Origin: Sulfitobacter sp. F26169L
GTDB lineage: Bacteria; Pseudomonadota; Alphaproteobacteria; Rhodobacterales; Rhodobacteraceae
Assembly (NCBI RefSeq): GCF_026410285.1
Contig: NZ_JAPMLP010000005.1
Span: forward strand, 1-64,000
Length of the DNA stretch: 64,000 nucleotides
Reading direction: 5' to 3'
Notes under the pieces: generated by a model
Told to the model about the DNA's origin: nothing
Databases searched by the model: none
The model's input: the letters and a program-made list of their open reading frames with translations, nothing else
Made by a program: the position numbers and the translations under genes
Shown here: in pieces, positions 8,080-17,599 of the stretch
Numbering within the stretch: the stretch's first letter is position 1
How the letters are laid out: every line of letters begins with the position of its first letter

Positions 8080-8833
8080 GGAGCCAAACCTTCTGGTGCT
8101 GGGCGGCACGACCGAAAGCTCCGCGCTGTGCCGCGCTCTGAGCGAGGCGGGCATCAGGGCCACTGTCTCTCTCGCCGGTCGTGTGGCGCGGCCCATCCGC
8201 CAGCCATTGCCCCAACGCGTAGGCGGCTTTGGCGGCGTTGCGGGTCTGACAGCATACCTGAAGGCCCATGCCATTACCCATGTTGTGGACGCGACCCATC
8301 CCTTCGCCGCACAGATGAGCACGAACGCCGTAGCTGCGTGCACGCAAACGGGCGTGCCCCTGATCGCGCTGACGCGTTCCCCTTGGAGCGCTGACAAGGG
8401 CGACAATTGGGCAACTGTCCCTGACATCGCCGGAGCAGTCGCCGCTCTTGACCGGCCTGCTGCCCGTGTAATGCTGGCCGTAGGCCGTATGCATCTGGCC
8501 CAATTCGCGCCGAACCGTCAGCACCTTTATCTGCTTCGGCTGATTGACGCACCTGATGCACCGCTGCCTTTTTTGAACTGCAATACTGTGCTGGATCGTG
8601 GCCCTTTCACCATTGAGGGTGATCTGGCGTTGATGCAAGAGCACCGCATCGATCTGGTCGTGTCCAAGAATTCCGGCGGCGGCGGTGCCTACGCAAAAAT
8701 CGCGGCGGCGCGCCAACTGGCGCTGCCCGTGATCATGATAGACCGCCCCGCGATACCCGCGCGGCCCGTGGCGCATACGATACCCGAAATACTGAACTGG
8801 ATCGCTCATTGCGGCACCGAGCGAGGCGTATAG
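8078..8833 (+). CDS. cobK: Precorrin-6A reductase CobK, opposite to the operon
   Basis: 251 residues starting MEPNLLVLGGTTESSALCRA, the NADPH-binding start of CobK/CbiJ. Further conserved segments are THVVDATHPFAAQMSTNA and LVVSKNSGGGGAYAKIAAAR. It reduces precorrin-6A to precorrin-6B (dihydro form) with NADPH. It is the only gene of the block on the plus strand. Its ATG (8078-8080) shares two bases with the cobL start on the other strand, and its 3' end overlaps the 3' end of cobJ by 28 bases (8806-8833), so it is fully antisense to the gap between cobJ and cobL. AAGGA is placed before the ATG. Confidence 0.94.
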   Translation: MEPNLLVLGGTTESSALCRALSEAGIRATVSLAGRVARPIRQPLPQRVGGFGGVAGLTAYLKAHAITHVVDATHPFAAQMSTNAVAACTQTGVPLIALTRSPWSADKGDNWATVPDIAGAVAALDRPAARVMLAVGRMHLAQFAPNRQHLYLLRLIDAPDAPLPFLNCNTVLDRGPFTIEGDLALMQEHRIDLVVSKNSGGGGAYAKIAAARQLALPVIMIDRPAIPARPVAHTIPEILNWIAHCGTERGV

Positions 8834-9558
8834 ACCAAGGGCGTGCCGTCACGTTCGATAAGACGGGTCGCGGATGTCCCGACCAGAACCATCGTGCGCA
8901 TATCCGCCATTTCAGGACGTGCATCAGGCAAGGCCACAACGCGGATCACCTCCTCGGGCGTGCTGACTGCGCGGGCAAAGATGACGGGTCGTTTATCGGC
9001 GCAGGCCTCGTTCAACACTGTCAAAGCACGTGCAAATCCTTCCGGTCGCGCTTTGGACCTCGGGTTATAGAACGCCATTGCAAAATCCGCCTCCGCCGCA
9101 AGGCGCAGACGTTTTTCAATCAGCGCCCAGGGCTTGAGATTGTCGCTGAGGTTGATCGCACAAAAGTCATGACCCAAAGGCGCGCCAACCCGCGCCGCCG
9201 CAGCAAGCATGGCAGTGATCCCCGGCAACACGTCAATGGTGAGGGTGCGCCAGTGCTGTGGCCCTGCCTCGACCGCCTCAAACACGGCGGCAGCCATGGC
9301 GAATACGCCCGGATCACCGGAGGAAACGACAACAACATGTCGCCCCTCGGCGGCCATCTCGAGCGCATGGCGCGCGCGCTCGATCTCTACCCTGTTGTCG
9401 CTGGCATGCAGCGTTAGACCTGCGCGCGCGGGGATGCGAGCCACGTAAGGGATGTAGCCGACAATATCCGTCGCGCGCCCAATCGCCTGCGTGACCTGCG
9501 GTGTCACCATATGGTCCGCACCCGGCCCCAAACCTGCAATGACCAATGACCCATTCAT
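8806..9558 (-). CDS. cobJ: Precorrin-3B C17-methyltransferase CobJ
   Basis: 250 residues from MNGSLVIAGLGPGADHMVTP. It has the CobJ/CbiH features VVVVSSGDPGVFAMAAAV, LPGITAMLAAAARVGAPLGHDF and MAFYNPRSKARP. It methylates C17 and drives ring contraction, giving precorrin-4. The start at 9558 forms an ATGA overlap with the cobI stop at 9555. The 39-residue extension to 9675 is rejected because it would overlap cobI and is not family-like. Confidence 0.94.
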   Translation of the reverse strand: MNGSLVIAGLGPGADHMVTPQVTQAIGRATDIVGYIPYVARIPARAGLTLHASDNRVEIERARHALEMAAEGRHVVVVSSGDPGVFAMAAAVFEAVEAGPQHWRTLTIDVLPGITAMLAAAARVGAPLGHDFCAINLSDNLKPWALIEKRLRLAAEADFAMAFYNPRSKARPEGFARALTVLNEACADKRPVIFARAVSTPEEVIRVVALPDARPEMADMRTMVLVGTSATRLIERDGTPLVYTPRSVPQ

Positions 9559-10286
9559 GGCCGCCGCCCGTTCCCGTGCACCAGCACGATGGAAAAGTAG
9601 GGTGTGATCCGTCCTTCCGCCTCTGACAGGCGCTGAACCGTCTGGCCCTCCATGCTGGCATATTCCACCAACCATGCAGCCTCATATCTGCCTGCTGCCT
9701 GCAATGCGCGGCGCACCTTTTCGATGTTGCGCCCGATCTTCATCACCACCAACGCGTCCGCCGCCGCCATATGACGCACCAAGGCCTCCTCGGGCAGCGT
9801 TGCCATCAACACGCTTAGAACATCATCGCCCCATGTGATCGGCTGCCCCGAAGCGGTCCACGCCGCAGACATGCCCGTGATCGCGGGCACCACTTGGACG
9901 GGCACATCATCCTTCAAACGCTCATAGAGATGCATAAAGGAGCCGTAGAAAAACGGATCGCCCTCGCACAGCACGACGACATCCTCACCAGCCTCGGCCA
10001 GCGCGCGTAAATGCGCGGTGCACTCGCTGTAGAACGCCGAAAGGACTGAATTATAATCTGGATGGGATACCGGAATTTCAGTCGTAACGGGGTACTCCAT
10101 CGGGAACTCCACCGCATCATTGGGCAGCAGCCCTTCAACAATCCCACGGGCACGCCCCGATCGCCCCTCTTTGCGGAAATATGCCACGTGGCGCGCATTT
10201 TCCAACAGGCGGTGGGCGCGCAAGCTCATGAGGTCAACGTCTCCCGGCCCCAGCCCAACACCGTGGATTTTTCCCTGAGCACTCAT
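9555..10286 (-). CDS. cobI: Precorrin-2 C20-methyltransferase CobI
   Basis: 243 residues starting MSAQGKIHGVGLGPGDVDLM. It carries AGEDVVVLCEGDPFFYGSFM and VVPAITGMSAAWTASGQPI, typical of CobI/CbiL. It adds a methyl group at C20 of precorrin-2, giving precorrin-3A. The start overlaps the cobH stop by 4 bases (10283-10286), in keeping with tight coupling throughout this operon. Confidence 0.94.
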   Translation of the reverse strand: MSAQGKIHGVGLGPGDVDLMSLRAHRLLENARHVAYFRKEGRSGRARGIVEGLLPNDAVEFPMEYPVTTEIPVSHPDYNSVLSAFYSECTAHLRALAEAGEDVVVLCEGDPFFYGSFMHLYERLKDDVPVQVVPAITGMSAAWTASGQPITWGDDVLSVLMATLPEEALVRHMAAADALVVMKIGRNIEKVRRALQAAGRYEAAWLVEYASMEGQTVQRLSEAEGRITPYFSIVLVHGNGRRP

Positions 10287-10912
10287 TCTGCACGGCTCGC
10301 GATTGCGTTGATAGCCGCAACCGTGATTGCGCTACCGCCCAAGCGGCCCTCCACAATCAGGCACGGCACCGGCTGATCCGCCCACAGCGCATCCTTGCTT
10401 TCGCGTGCACCGACAAATCCGACAGGACAGCCGATGATCGCCGCCGGGCGCGGGCAATCAGGATCTTGCAGCATGTTGAGAAGATGAAACAAGGCTGTAG
10501 GAGCATTGCCAATCGCAACCAGCGCCCCTTGCAGATGGGGGCGCCAAAGCTCAAGCGCTGCGGCAGAACGGGTATTGCCCATCTCGGCTGCCCGCCCGGG
10601 TACAGACGGGTCGCGCAACGTGCAGATCACCTGATTTGCATTCGGCAACCGAGCAGGCGTCACCCCCTCGCTCACCATATGCGCATCGCACAAAACCGGC
10701 GCACCTGCGGCAAGTGCGGCGCGCGCAGCACTCGCAAAATCAGGTGACATGCGCACATGCTGCTCCAGCCCCACCATTCCGGCGGCATGTACCATGCGCA
10801 CGGCAATCGGTTCTTCCTCCGGCGTAAACCGCGCAAGCGCCGCTTCGGCGCGGATCATGGCAAAAGACTGCTTGTAGATCGCAGCGCCATTCGTCTCATA
10901 TGTGTATGTCAT
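10283..10912 (-). CDS. cobH: Precorrin-8X methylmutase CobH
   Basis: 209 residues beginning MTYTYETNGAAIYKQSFAMI. The motif RMVHAAGMVGLEQH contains H42, the residue matching the catalytic histidine known in CobH. Downstream are APVLCDAHMVSEGV and AIIGCPVGFVGARESKDAL. It moves the methyl group from C11 to C12, forming hydrogenobyrinic acid. The start overlaps the cobG stop at 10909-10912. Confidence 0.94.
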   Translation of the reverse strand: MTYTYETNGAAIYKQSFAMIRAEAALARFTPEEEPIAVRMVHAAGMVGLEQHVRMSPDFASAARAALAAGAPVLCDAHMVSEGVTPARLPNANQVICTLRDPSVPGRAAEMGNTRSAAALELWRPHLQGALVAIGNAPTALFHLLNMLQDPDCPRPAAIIGCPVGFVGARESKDALWADQPVPCLIVEGRLGGSAITVAAINAIASRAE

Positions 10913-12042
10913 GTGAACCTGTATTCTCCGGTCTCTATGTCTTGGGGCGAAAGCCCGAATATCGTGGGCGTCGCGTCCGCTGTTCCATGGCGCACCACGT
11001 CAAACCGCCCCTGATTGCCCACCAACGTCAGGTCCGCCGCCCGCGCCCGTGCGCATCCTTTGGCGCAGCCCGAAACATGCAGGCTGCCCTTTGTCTTGGC
11101 CGCCAGTTTGCGGGCCAGATCGCGTGTTGGCACGCTGGCAGAAGGACAAAAAGGCGCACCGGTGCAGGCATCAACGCGCATCAATGGATCATGGGGATCA
11201 GTTATAAACACGGAAGCATCAGACAATGCGACCCCTTCCAGAAGCAGCATCCGCCACGGGGTGACACGCAGCGCCGACAGGTTTAGCCCCTTGATCACTT
11301 GCGTCAAAGCGACCGCATCAACCTGCCCGAACGCCGCACCAATCAACGCGCCTCCCTTCACCGCGCCGATCTGCGGCGGCAACGCGGCTGGCAGAGTGGC
11401 CGTATCGCACCAGATCGCAGGCAAGGCCGCAGCCGCGACAACTTCTGCCATGCGGCGGCGGTCAGGTGAAATCCGCGCGGCCAGCCACCAGGCCATCTCG
11501 ATCAATGCAGGAATGGCAGTATCTTGTGTTACGCTGCGCCCTGCGACAGCACCATCCGCGCGCAAAACAAGACCATTTGCGCCCTGCTCGATCCGGATAT
11601 CGGCACTGCCTTGCGTCAATACGGGCTGCCCGCAACAATCTACGGCAAAGCCGACTTTGGCAGGCAGTTCCGGTAACTGAGGCAGGGCGGCAAGGAGCGC
11701 CTGCGTCAAATTATAGACTTCATCGCCACTCTCCCAAAAGGGTGTGACAAGGATGTTGCGCCGCCCTTCCAGTGCAGGATCAGCATCCAACAGCCCAAGA
11801 TCCCCAAGCGCTTGCAGTAGCGCTGCGCAATCCTTTTGTGCCACACCGCGAATTTGCAGATTGGCGCGATTGGTCAAATCCAGATAGCCATGGCCATAGC
11901 GCTGAGCCAGTTCGCACAGCCCCAAGGCCTGCACCGTACTGAGCCGCGCAAATCGGGGGCGGATACGCACCACCAGCCCGTCTGCCGCCATCATCGGACG
12001 GTGGGCGCCCGGACACCAGCCTTTGACCATTGGGCCACTCAT
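10909..12042 (-). CDS. cobG: Precorrin-3B synthase CobG
   Basis: 377 residues of the nitrite/sulfite-reductase-like family. A duplicated ferredoxin-like half-domain begins VKGWCPGAHRPMMAADGLVV. The C-terminal half carries the cysteines DACTGAPFCPSASV and SGCAKGCARARA that hold the 4Fe-4S cluster. CobG is an oxygen-dependent monooxygenase acting at C20 before ring contraction, which marks this as the aerobic pathway. The start at 12042 (MSGPMVKGWCPG) gives a 4-base overlap with cobN; the upstream ATG at 12090 lies inside cobN. Confidence 0.92.
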   Translation of the reverse strand: MSGPMVKGWCPGAHRPMMAADGLVVRIRPRFARLSTVQALGLCELAQRYGHGYLDLTNRANLQIRGVAQKDCAALLQALGDLGLLDADPALEGRRNILVTPFWESGDEVYNLTQALLAALPQLPELPAKVGFAVDCCGQPVLTQGSADIRIEQGANGLVLRADGAVAGRSVTQDTAIPALIEMAWWLAARISPDRRRMAEVVAAAALPAIWCDTATLPAALPPQIGAVKGGALIGAAFGQVDAVALTQVIKGLNLSALRVTPWRMLLLEGVALSDASVFITDPHDPLMRVDACTGAPFCPSASVPTRDLARKLAAKTKGSLHVSGCAKGCARARAADLTLVGNQGRFDVVRHGTADATPTIFGLSPQDIETGEYRFT

Positions 12043-15000
12043 GCCTTCATCTCCAGACCTGCGATGACCGAATTGCGCCGCGTGTGCCACAACCCCGCAT
12101 CCAACAGCGCGGCGAAACGGTCTTGCATTGCTTGGTGCGCTTGTGGGTTGGCGTCTTGCAAGAACCCATCCGTTTCAGGATCACCCAGCGTCGCATCATG
12201 GTAGAGGTCGAACAAATGCGCAGGCACCACGCCCGCCAAATGTGCAAAACCGGCCAGATGCTCAAGCGTCGCTGCAATCTCCGCGGCGCCGCGAAATCCA
12301 TGCTGTTTCATCCCGTCAATCCATGCGCTATTGGCCGCACGGGCGCGCACGACGCGGGCGATCTCCTCGGACAGGCCCCGCGCACGCGGGTTGGCAGGGT
12401 CCGTGTTGTCCAGATGATAAAGAGCCGCCTTGCCGCCTGTGATCTTCTGTGCAGCGGCAAATCCTGCCTCGTGGGCGGCATAATCGCTGGCCAGCAGCAG
12501 GTCGGTTTCCGGCAAGTCCTGCGGATGCACAAAGCTGTCGGCTTTTGCCACACGCGCACGAATTCCGTGTGCATCTTTGGTGGCCTGCTCCCCGTCGAGC
12601 GCCCATGCGCTGGCGTTGAGCCATGCCAGCCCTGCCTTCTCGCGCCCCGCGTAGCTGTACTCCTCAAGCGAAGCCCCCATACCAATGCCAAACTGACCGG
12701 GTGCCGGGCCATAGACACGCGCCAGATCCTCGCGGCCCGCATAGGGGTTCCAGTCGGCCGCCTCATGGCGCCCAGCCAAGGCGCGCACCGCTTGGCCAAA
12801 CAGCGCAGAAAGAGTTGGAAATACATCGCGGAACAGGCCCGAGACACGCAAGGTGACGTCGATACGCGGGCGGTCCATTTCGGCCAGTGGCAGCACTTCG
12901 ATGCCGGACACCCGTTCGGAGCCCGCATCCCAGACCGGACGCACGCCCAGCAAATGCAGAGCCATCGCGAATTCTTCGCCCGCTGTGCGCATAGTGGCCG
13001 ACCCCCAAAGATCAACGATCAAGCCGCGCGGCCAGTCGCCCTCATCCTGCAAGTGGCGGCGGATCAGCTCATCCGCCAGCCGCACACCCTGCGCATAGGC
13101 TGCACGGGTCGGAACAGCACGCGGATCGGTGGTGAACAGATTGCGCCCTGTCGGCAGTACATCGCGCCGCCCCCGATAGGGCGAGCCGGAGGGACCCGCA
13201 GCGATGCGGCGACCGTCCAGCGCATCCAACAGGGCGCGGGCCTCTCCCCTCACCGACTGTGTAGTAGCGAACGGAACCGTTCCCTTGTGCGCACGACCCC
13301 AGATATGGAGCCCCACGCCAAACTGGCTTTCCTTGATATCGCAGACAAAACTATCAATCCGCGTGATCGCTTCCGCGCTGCATCCCGCGCGATCAAGACC
13401 CAGATCATCCTCGAGCCCCTGCGCCTGCGCCTCTGTGCGGATATCGCTCTGAAGGCGGTCGCGGCGGCGCGGGTCAAGGCCGTCTGCGTTGGAGAATTCG
13501 TCCAGCAATGCTTCCAGCCGTGCGAGCCGGTCGGGTGTGCCACTGGCGCGCATCGGCGGCGGGATATGACCCAACGTGACCGCGCCGATGCGCCGCTTTG
13601 CCTGTGCAGCTTCGCCAGGGTCGTTCACAATGAAGGGGTATATCACAGGCATGGCGCCTGTCAGTACTTCGGGCCAGCAGGTATCCGAGAGCGCGACCGA
13701 TTTTCCGGGCAACCATTCCAGCGTGCCATGCGCACCGATATGCACCAGCGCATCGGTTTCATTTTGTAGCCAGAGGTAAAAAGCAACATAGGCATGGCGC
13801 GGCGTGCGCGACAAATCGTGGTAACTGTCCTCGCGGCCCTGCGGGGTTGCACGCTCGGGCTGGAGGGCGATCCACACCTTCCCGCGCAGGATTGCGGCAA
13901 AGTGGAACATGCCATCCCGCGCATCGGGATCATCCTCGGGCGCGCCCCAGACCTCGGCAAGCGTTTCGCGCAATTCCTCGGGTAACTGCGCCAGTGCCAG
14001 CTTATACTCCTCAATTGGCCAAGCTGTGCTACGCGCCAACAATGCGTCCTGCAAGGCAATGTCGTCTATCGCGACGTCATAGCCTGCGGTGTCCAAATCG
14101 CTCAGGATCGCCTCAGCGGATTGCGGCGCATCAAGGCCCACGGCATGCCCCATGTTCCAATCCTTGCCCGGATAGGTCGACATTACGAGTGCGACCCGCC
14201 GCTGCGCCACAGGCAAAGCCGCCAACCGCGTCCACCCTTGGACACGGTCTGCAATCGCCTCAATCCGGTCTGCATCGACGCGGTGGGCAAAGCGAGAATA
14301 CTGTAGATCCGGATCACGCTTGCTCGGATCCTTGAAGCTGGCGACGCCACCCATAATGCGGCCATCGACTTCCGGCAGTACAACATGCATAGCGAGGTCA
14401 GCAGGCGACAGGCCGCGTTCCGCACCCGCCCACGCCTTGCGCGTAGAGGTCGCGAGCGCGACTTGAAAAACCGGAACTCCGCCCGCGTCCAGCGGGGAGG
14501 TGCCATCGGCCCCTTTACCTGAAAATGCCGTCGCGTTCACAATCGCTGCGGGAGCCAGATGGGCAACCTGACGGCGCAGCCAACCCGCTGCATCCCGCGA
14601 TTTGAGCGAAGGCGCAAACACCGATGACACATCATATCCGCGAGCGCGGAAGGCCTCAAACAGCGCCGTGATCGGAGCAAGATCTGCGGCGACCAGATAG
14701 GACCGATAGAAAACGATCAATATTCGCGGCTTGCCTGCAAGGGCCGCATCGGACCCCACCGACACCAACGGACAGCATGCACCGTCCTCGGGTGTCCATG
14801 CCCCAACAGAGGGTAGTGATTTCACCCCCCGTACCGGACCTGCATAAAGCCCTGCCGCCAGCGCCATCTGCGCCAGCGCCGCCTGCGCCGCAACGATGCC
14901 GCCCGTGTCACACAAGTGCGCCAGCCGCCGCAGCGTAGATTTTGGCACCGTCGAAAGCGCGTCAAGGCGTGCATCGACCCGCCCGTCCGCAGGCAGCACA

Positions 15001-15344
15001 GCCAGAGCAATCCCGTTGTCCCGAGCCAGCGCGTAAATTTGCTGCAAGCCATACGGCCAATACGGCACGCCGCCGATCAGACGAACCAAGATACCCTTGG
15101 CCCCGCTTAAGGTCTGTTCGACATATGTATCAACCGACAGCGGATGCTTCAGCGCGACGATATTGGCCAGCCGTAGGGACGGCAAACGCCCGTCAGTCCC
15201 GCCGCCGCGGTGCCACGCTTCCGCAAAAGCACCAAGGTCGGAATCCGACAGCGACAATACCACAAGATCTGCAGGCGTTTGTCCCACATCGAAGGGTGTC
15301 TCTGTCTCCTCCAGCCCGTGGCTTTCGCGGAAAACGACATGCAT
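12039..15344 (-). CDS. cobN: Aerobic cobaltochelatase large subunit CobN
   Basis: 1101 residues, the large subunit of the ATP-dependent cobalt chelatase, which with CobS and CobT (not in this window) inserts Co(II) into hydrogenobyrinic acid a,c-diamide. Recognisable conserved segments include VALVMSTYPGKDWNMGHAVG, HIGAHGTLEWLPGKSVALS and LIVDLWGSATMRTAGEEFA. The protein begins MHVVFRESHGLEETETPFDV. Start at 15344; an ATG 11 codons upstream overlaps the cobW stop region and is less likely. The gap to cobW is 4 bases, so they are cotranscribed. It resembles magnesium-chelatase BchH but sits among cob genes only. Confidence 0.94.
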   Translation of the reverse strand: MHVVFRESHGLEETETPFDVGQTPADLVVLSLSDSDLGAFAEAWHRGGGTDGRLPSLRLANIVALKHPLSVDTYVEQTLSGAKGILVRLIGGVPYWPYGLQQIYALARDNGIALAVLPADGRVDARLDALSTVPKSTLRRLAHLCDTGGIVAAQAALAQMALAAGLYAGPVRGVKSLPSVGAWTPEDGACCPLVSVGSDAALAGKPRILIVFYRSYLVAADLAPITALFEAFRARGYDVSSVFAPSLKSRDAAGWLRRQVAHLAPAAIVNATAFSGKGADGTSPLDAGGVPVFQVALATSTRKAWAGAERGLSPADLAMHVVLPEVDGRIMGGVASFKDPSKRDPDLQYSRFAHRVDADRIEAIADRVQGWTRLAALPVAQRRVALVMSTYPGKDWNMGHAVGLDAPQSAEAILSDLDTAGYDVAIDDIALQDALLARSTAWPIEEYKLALAQLPEELRETLAEVWGAPEDDPDARDGMFHFAAILRGKVWIALQPERATPQGREDSYHDLSRTPRHAYVAFYLWLQNETDALVHIGAHGTLEWLPGKSVALSDTCWPEVLTGAMPVIYPFIVNDPGEAAQAKRRIGAVTLGHIPPPMRASGTPDRLARLEALLDEFSNADGLDPRRRDRLQSDIRTEAQAQGLEDDLGLDRAGCSAEAITRIDSFVCDIKESQFGVGLHIWGRAHKGTVPFATTQSVRGEARALLDALDGRRIAAGPSGSPYRGRRDVLPTGRNLFTTDPRAVPTRAAYAQGVRLADELIRRHLQDEGDWPRGLIVDLWGSATMRTAGEEFAMALHLLGVRPVWDAGSERVSGIEVLPLAEMDRPRIDVTLRVSGLFRDVFPTLSALFGQAVRALAGRHEAADWNPYAGREDLARVYGPAPGQFGIGMGASLEEYSYAGREKAGLAWLNASAWALDGEQATKDAHGIRARVAKADSFVHPQDLPETDLLLASDYAAHEAGFAAAQKITGGKAALYHLDNTDPANPRARGLSEEIARVVRARAANSAWIDGMKQHGFRGAAEIAATLEHLAGFAHLAGVVPAHLFDLYHDATLGDPETDGFLQDANPQAHQAMQDRFAALLDAGLWHTRRNSVIAGLEMKA

Positions 15345-15348
15345 GGCG

Positions 15349-16407
15349 TTACTCGGCCGCTTGAGCGCGCACAGCACCCAATGCCGCGTGGATCACCGAT
15401 GCATCAATGTCATGATGCTCAGCAATGACCACAAGCCGACCTATGCGCGCTTCATTCGCGCCCCAAGGGCGGTCAAACTGGTGACGCACCCGCGCGCCCA
15501 CGGCCTGCACCAACAAGCGCATGGGCTTACCCGCCACGGCGGCATATCCTTTGATTCTCAGGATATTATGCGCGTTCGCAAGATTCTCGATTGCGCGCAC
15601 CAGATCGGCGGGCTCCGTGACCTCGGGAATTTGGACAACGATGCCTTCGAAATCATCATGCTCGTGATCATCAGCCCCATCGTGATGGGACGGGCGTGCG
15701 TCAATGTCATCTTCGGCGGCGGCCTCAAGCCCCAGAATGATACGCGGATCAATCATACCTTCTGCCACTTCAACCACTGGAACGGTGCGGGTAGATTGCG
15801 CTGCAATCATCTCTTTCGCACGGGCGACCCCTTCGACGCCCGCGAGGTCGGGTTTGGTCAGCAGAATAATATCGGCACAGGAAATCTGGTCCTCGAATAC
15901 TTCTGACAGAGGGGTGTCGTGGTCAATGCTCTCATCCGCTAAGCGTTGCGCATCAACACGGGCCACATCGGTGGCAAAACGACCCGCGGCGACTGCTTCG
16001 GCATCTGCAAGGGCAATCACACCGTCAACGGTGATTTTGGAACGGATATCGGGCCAGTCGAACGCTTTGAGAAGTGGTTTGGGCAGTGCCAGACCTGACG
16101 TCTCGATCAGGATATGATCGGGGCGTGGTTCAAGCGCCATCAGCGCCTCGATTGTCGGTATAAAATCATCGGCCACGGTGCAACAGATGCAGCCATTGGC
16201 CAACTCCATAATATTTTCAGCCGGACAATCAGGAATGGCACAGGATTTGAGGATTTCCCCATCAACGCCCACATCCCCGAATTCATTGACGATAATGGCC
16301 AGCCGCTTGCCGCCCGGATTCTGCATCAGCTGACGCACCAGCGTGGTTTTACCGGAGCCGAGAAAGCCGGTGATGACGGTGACAGGCAGTTTTGCGAGAT
16401 TTGACAT
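15349..16407 (-). CDS. cobW: CobW, metal-handling GTPase of the COG0523 family
   Basis: 352 residues. P-loop TGFLGSGKTTLV at 13-24, the CXCC metal motif CICC at 73-76, and a histidine/aspartate-rich loop (SHHDGADDHEHDD, about residue 250) before the C-terminal CobW domain. Family members are GTP-dependent metallochaperones; CobW is linked to cobalt delivery for corrin synthesis, with cobaltochelatase the likely client because cobN follows 4 bases downstream. The start at 16407 (MSNLAKLPVTVITGF) is preferred over 16437, which would overlap the DUF1636 gene. That gene stops at 16409, one base before this start. Confidence 0.94.
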   Translation of the reverse strand: MSNLAKLPVTVITGFLGSGKTTLVRQLMQNPGGKRLAIIVNEFGDVGVDGEILKSCAIPDCPAENIMELANGCICCTVADDFIPTIEALMALEPRPDHILIETSGLALPKPLLKAFDWPDIRSKITVDGVIALADAEAVAAGRFATDVARVDAQRLADESIDHDTPLSEVFEDQISCADIILLTKPDLAGVEGVARAKEMIAAQSTRTVPVVEVAEGMIDPRIILGLEAAAEDDIDARPSHHDGADDHEHDDFEGIVVQIPEVTEPADLVRAIENLANAHNILRIKGYAAVAGKPMRLLVQAVGARVRHQFDRPWGANEARIGRLVVIAEHHDIDASVIHAALGAVRAQAAE

Positions 16408-16408
16408 G

Positions 16409-16852
16409 TTAACTCTCCATTGGGGGGATACGGGCAACGCAGTTGCGTTTGAAGTGCTCGGGACGCGTCCGCCACGGGATCAATCCGTCGGCTGTTGCGT
16501 GATACAGGGCAGCGCCATCAAGGATCATATCAGGGTCCGCGACCTCATCCACATTGGCGAAAACATAGGTCCAGCGCGCGCCACCGCGCAGCGCAACAGT
16601 GCATCCATGGTCGCAGTTTTGCAGGCAATCCACAGGCGTCACGCGCACGCCGTCGGGCAACGCCAATGCATCGAGCGCATCAAAAAGCGCTTGCCCCGGA
16701 CGGCGACCTTCCTCAGGTATCTCGCGCCCGCGTCTGCATTTTACACAAACCAGCAATTCTGTTGGATTTGAAGGTGTCGCCTGATCTCTCAATGTCCTCT
16801 GCCCCAAATTGTGATGGGACGCAGGCACAGGTGACGAGGACAGATTCCCCAT
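16409..16852 (-). CDS. DUF1636-like metal-binding protein, first gene of the B12 operon
   Basis: 147 residues with the cysteine pattern LVCVKCRRGREI and VDCLQNCDHGCTVAL. This gives five clustered cysteines, like thioredoxin-fold 2Fe-2S or metal-binding proteins (DUF1636). Genes of this family are typically found beside cobW in Rhodobacterales. A role in cobalt or iron-sulfur handling is inferred, not shown. Start set at 16852 (MGNLSSSP), downstream of the riboswitch; a longer reading to 16930 would translate through the B12 box. It is followed by cobW with a single base between stop and start. Confidence 0.8.
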   Translation of the reverse strand: MGNLSSSPVPASHHNLGQRTLRDQATPSNPTELLVCVKCRRGREIPEEGRRPGQALFDALDALALPDGVRVTPVDCLQNCDHGCTVALRGGARWTYVFANVDEVADPDMILDGAALYHATADGLIPWRTRPEHFKRNCVARIPPMES

Positions 16853-16909
16853 GAACAGGACGGAATTGCCCCGACACCGGCACACCCCGTCCGGTTTAGT
16901 CGTTTTGTA

Positions 16910-17090
16910 TCGGCAGGTCTCCCGGCTCACGGATTTAGGGCTTGTAACCCTGCGGCTGATCTACCTTCCCGGCTGTTGCCAGTGGCGTTGATCGGCCTGA
17001 TCCGTTCACGGTCGCGGGGGCGGCTGAGCTTGACCACGTGAAAATACGCGGCTGCTTATTCCCTTTTCACCTGCCGAAGCAGGCACCAGT
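16910..17090 (-). promoter_or_regulatory. Cobalamin riboswitch upstream of the main cob operon
   Basis: On the minus strand: a GGTGCCTGC/GCAGGTG hairpin, AAAAGGGAATAAGC, GCCGCCCCCGCGACCGTGA, GCCACTGGC, CCGGGAAGGT and the B12 box GAGCCGGGAGACCTGCC (complement of 16912-16928). This is a canonical cobalamin aptamer. The DUF1636 start lies about 58 bases after the box, so control is likely at translation initiation or early termination. It would govern the whole DUF1636-cobW-cobN to cobJ run. Confidence 0.95.
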
Positions 17091-17158
17091 ACAGCCCAAT
17101 CGTGTAATCAATTGCAGCGAGCTGTCAAGGAGTTACCTGAATCAATCGGCACGAATGA

Positions 17159-17178
17159 GCCCGTGCATACGCACGGGC
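17159..17178. repeat. Perfect 8-bp inverted repeat
   Basis: GCCCGTGC and GCACGGGC flank a 4-base loop ATAC. It lies between the upstream end of the cob operon and a plus-strand small gene. No T-run follows on either strand. It could be an operator or part of a terminator for a transcript entering from the right. Confidence 0.5.
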
Positions 17179-17308
17179 ACAAATTGATCCATCACCTCAG
17201 GCAAGGCGACTAGGCAGGAACTTTGCGTTCAACAGCAACTGGTAACACTGTTTCGCAGCCAAATGACTTTAATACAGCACTGCGGCGAACGTCTGCTTTC
17301 TGGACACC

Positions 17309-17599
17309 ATGACGCCGAAGGACGCAGCCGAAACAATGCTGTTCACCCAGATGGCGGCAATTCACCAATCAACTAAGATGCTGGCGCGCCGGTTGAATCA
17401 CGTCGATAATATCCGGCAGCAGGACGCAGCAGAACGCGCCCTGAACAAGCTGGCGCGGACCTATAGCGCGCAGATGGACACGTTAAAGCGATATCGCAGC
17501 AAAGGGCAGACTGTCCGCGTTGAGCGTGTGACTGTCGAGAGCGGCGGGCAAGCCATTGTTGGCAATGTCTCAAAAGGGGGGGCGCATGATGAAAAGTGA
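17309..17599 (+). CDS. Small conserved protein of unknown function
   Basis: 96 residues: MTPKDAAETMLFTQMAAIHQ, then a helical segment ending SAQMDTLKRYRSKGQTVRVE and a short VTVESGGQAIVGNV tail. I recognise this as the upstream partner of a two-gene pair seen widely in alphaproteobacterial genomes, often near mobile elements, but its function is not known. It overlaps the next gene by 14 bases (17586-17599). It lies just outside the left boundary of the integrated satellite element. Confidence 0.65.
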   Translation: MTPKDAAETMLFTQMAAIHQSTKMLARRLNHVDNIRQQDAAERALNKLARTYSAQMDTLKRYRSKGQTVRVERVTVESGGQAIVGNVSKGGAHDEK

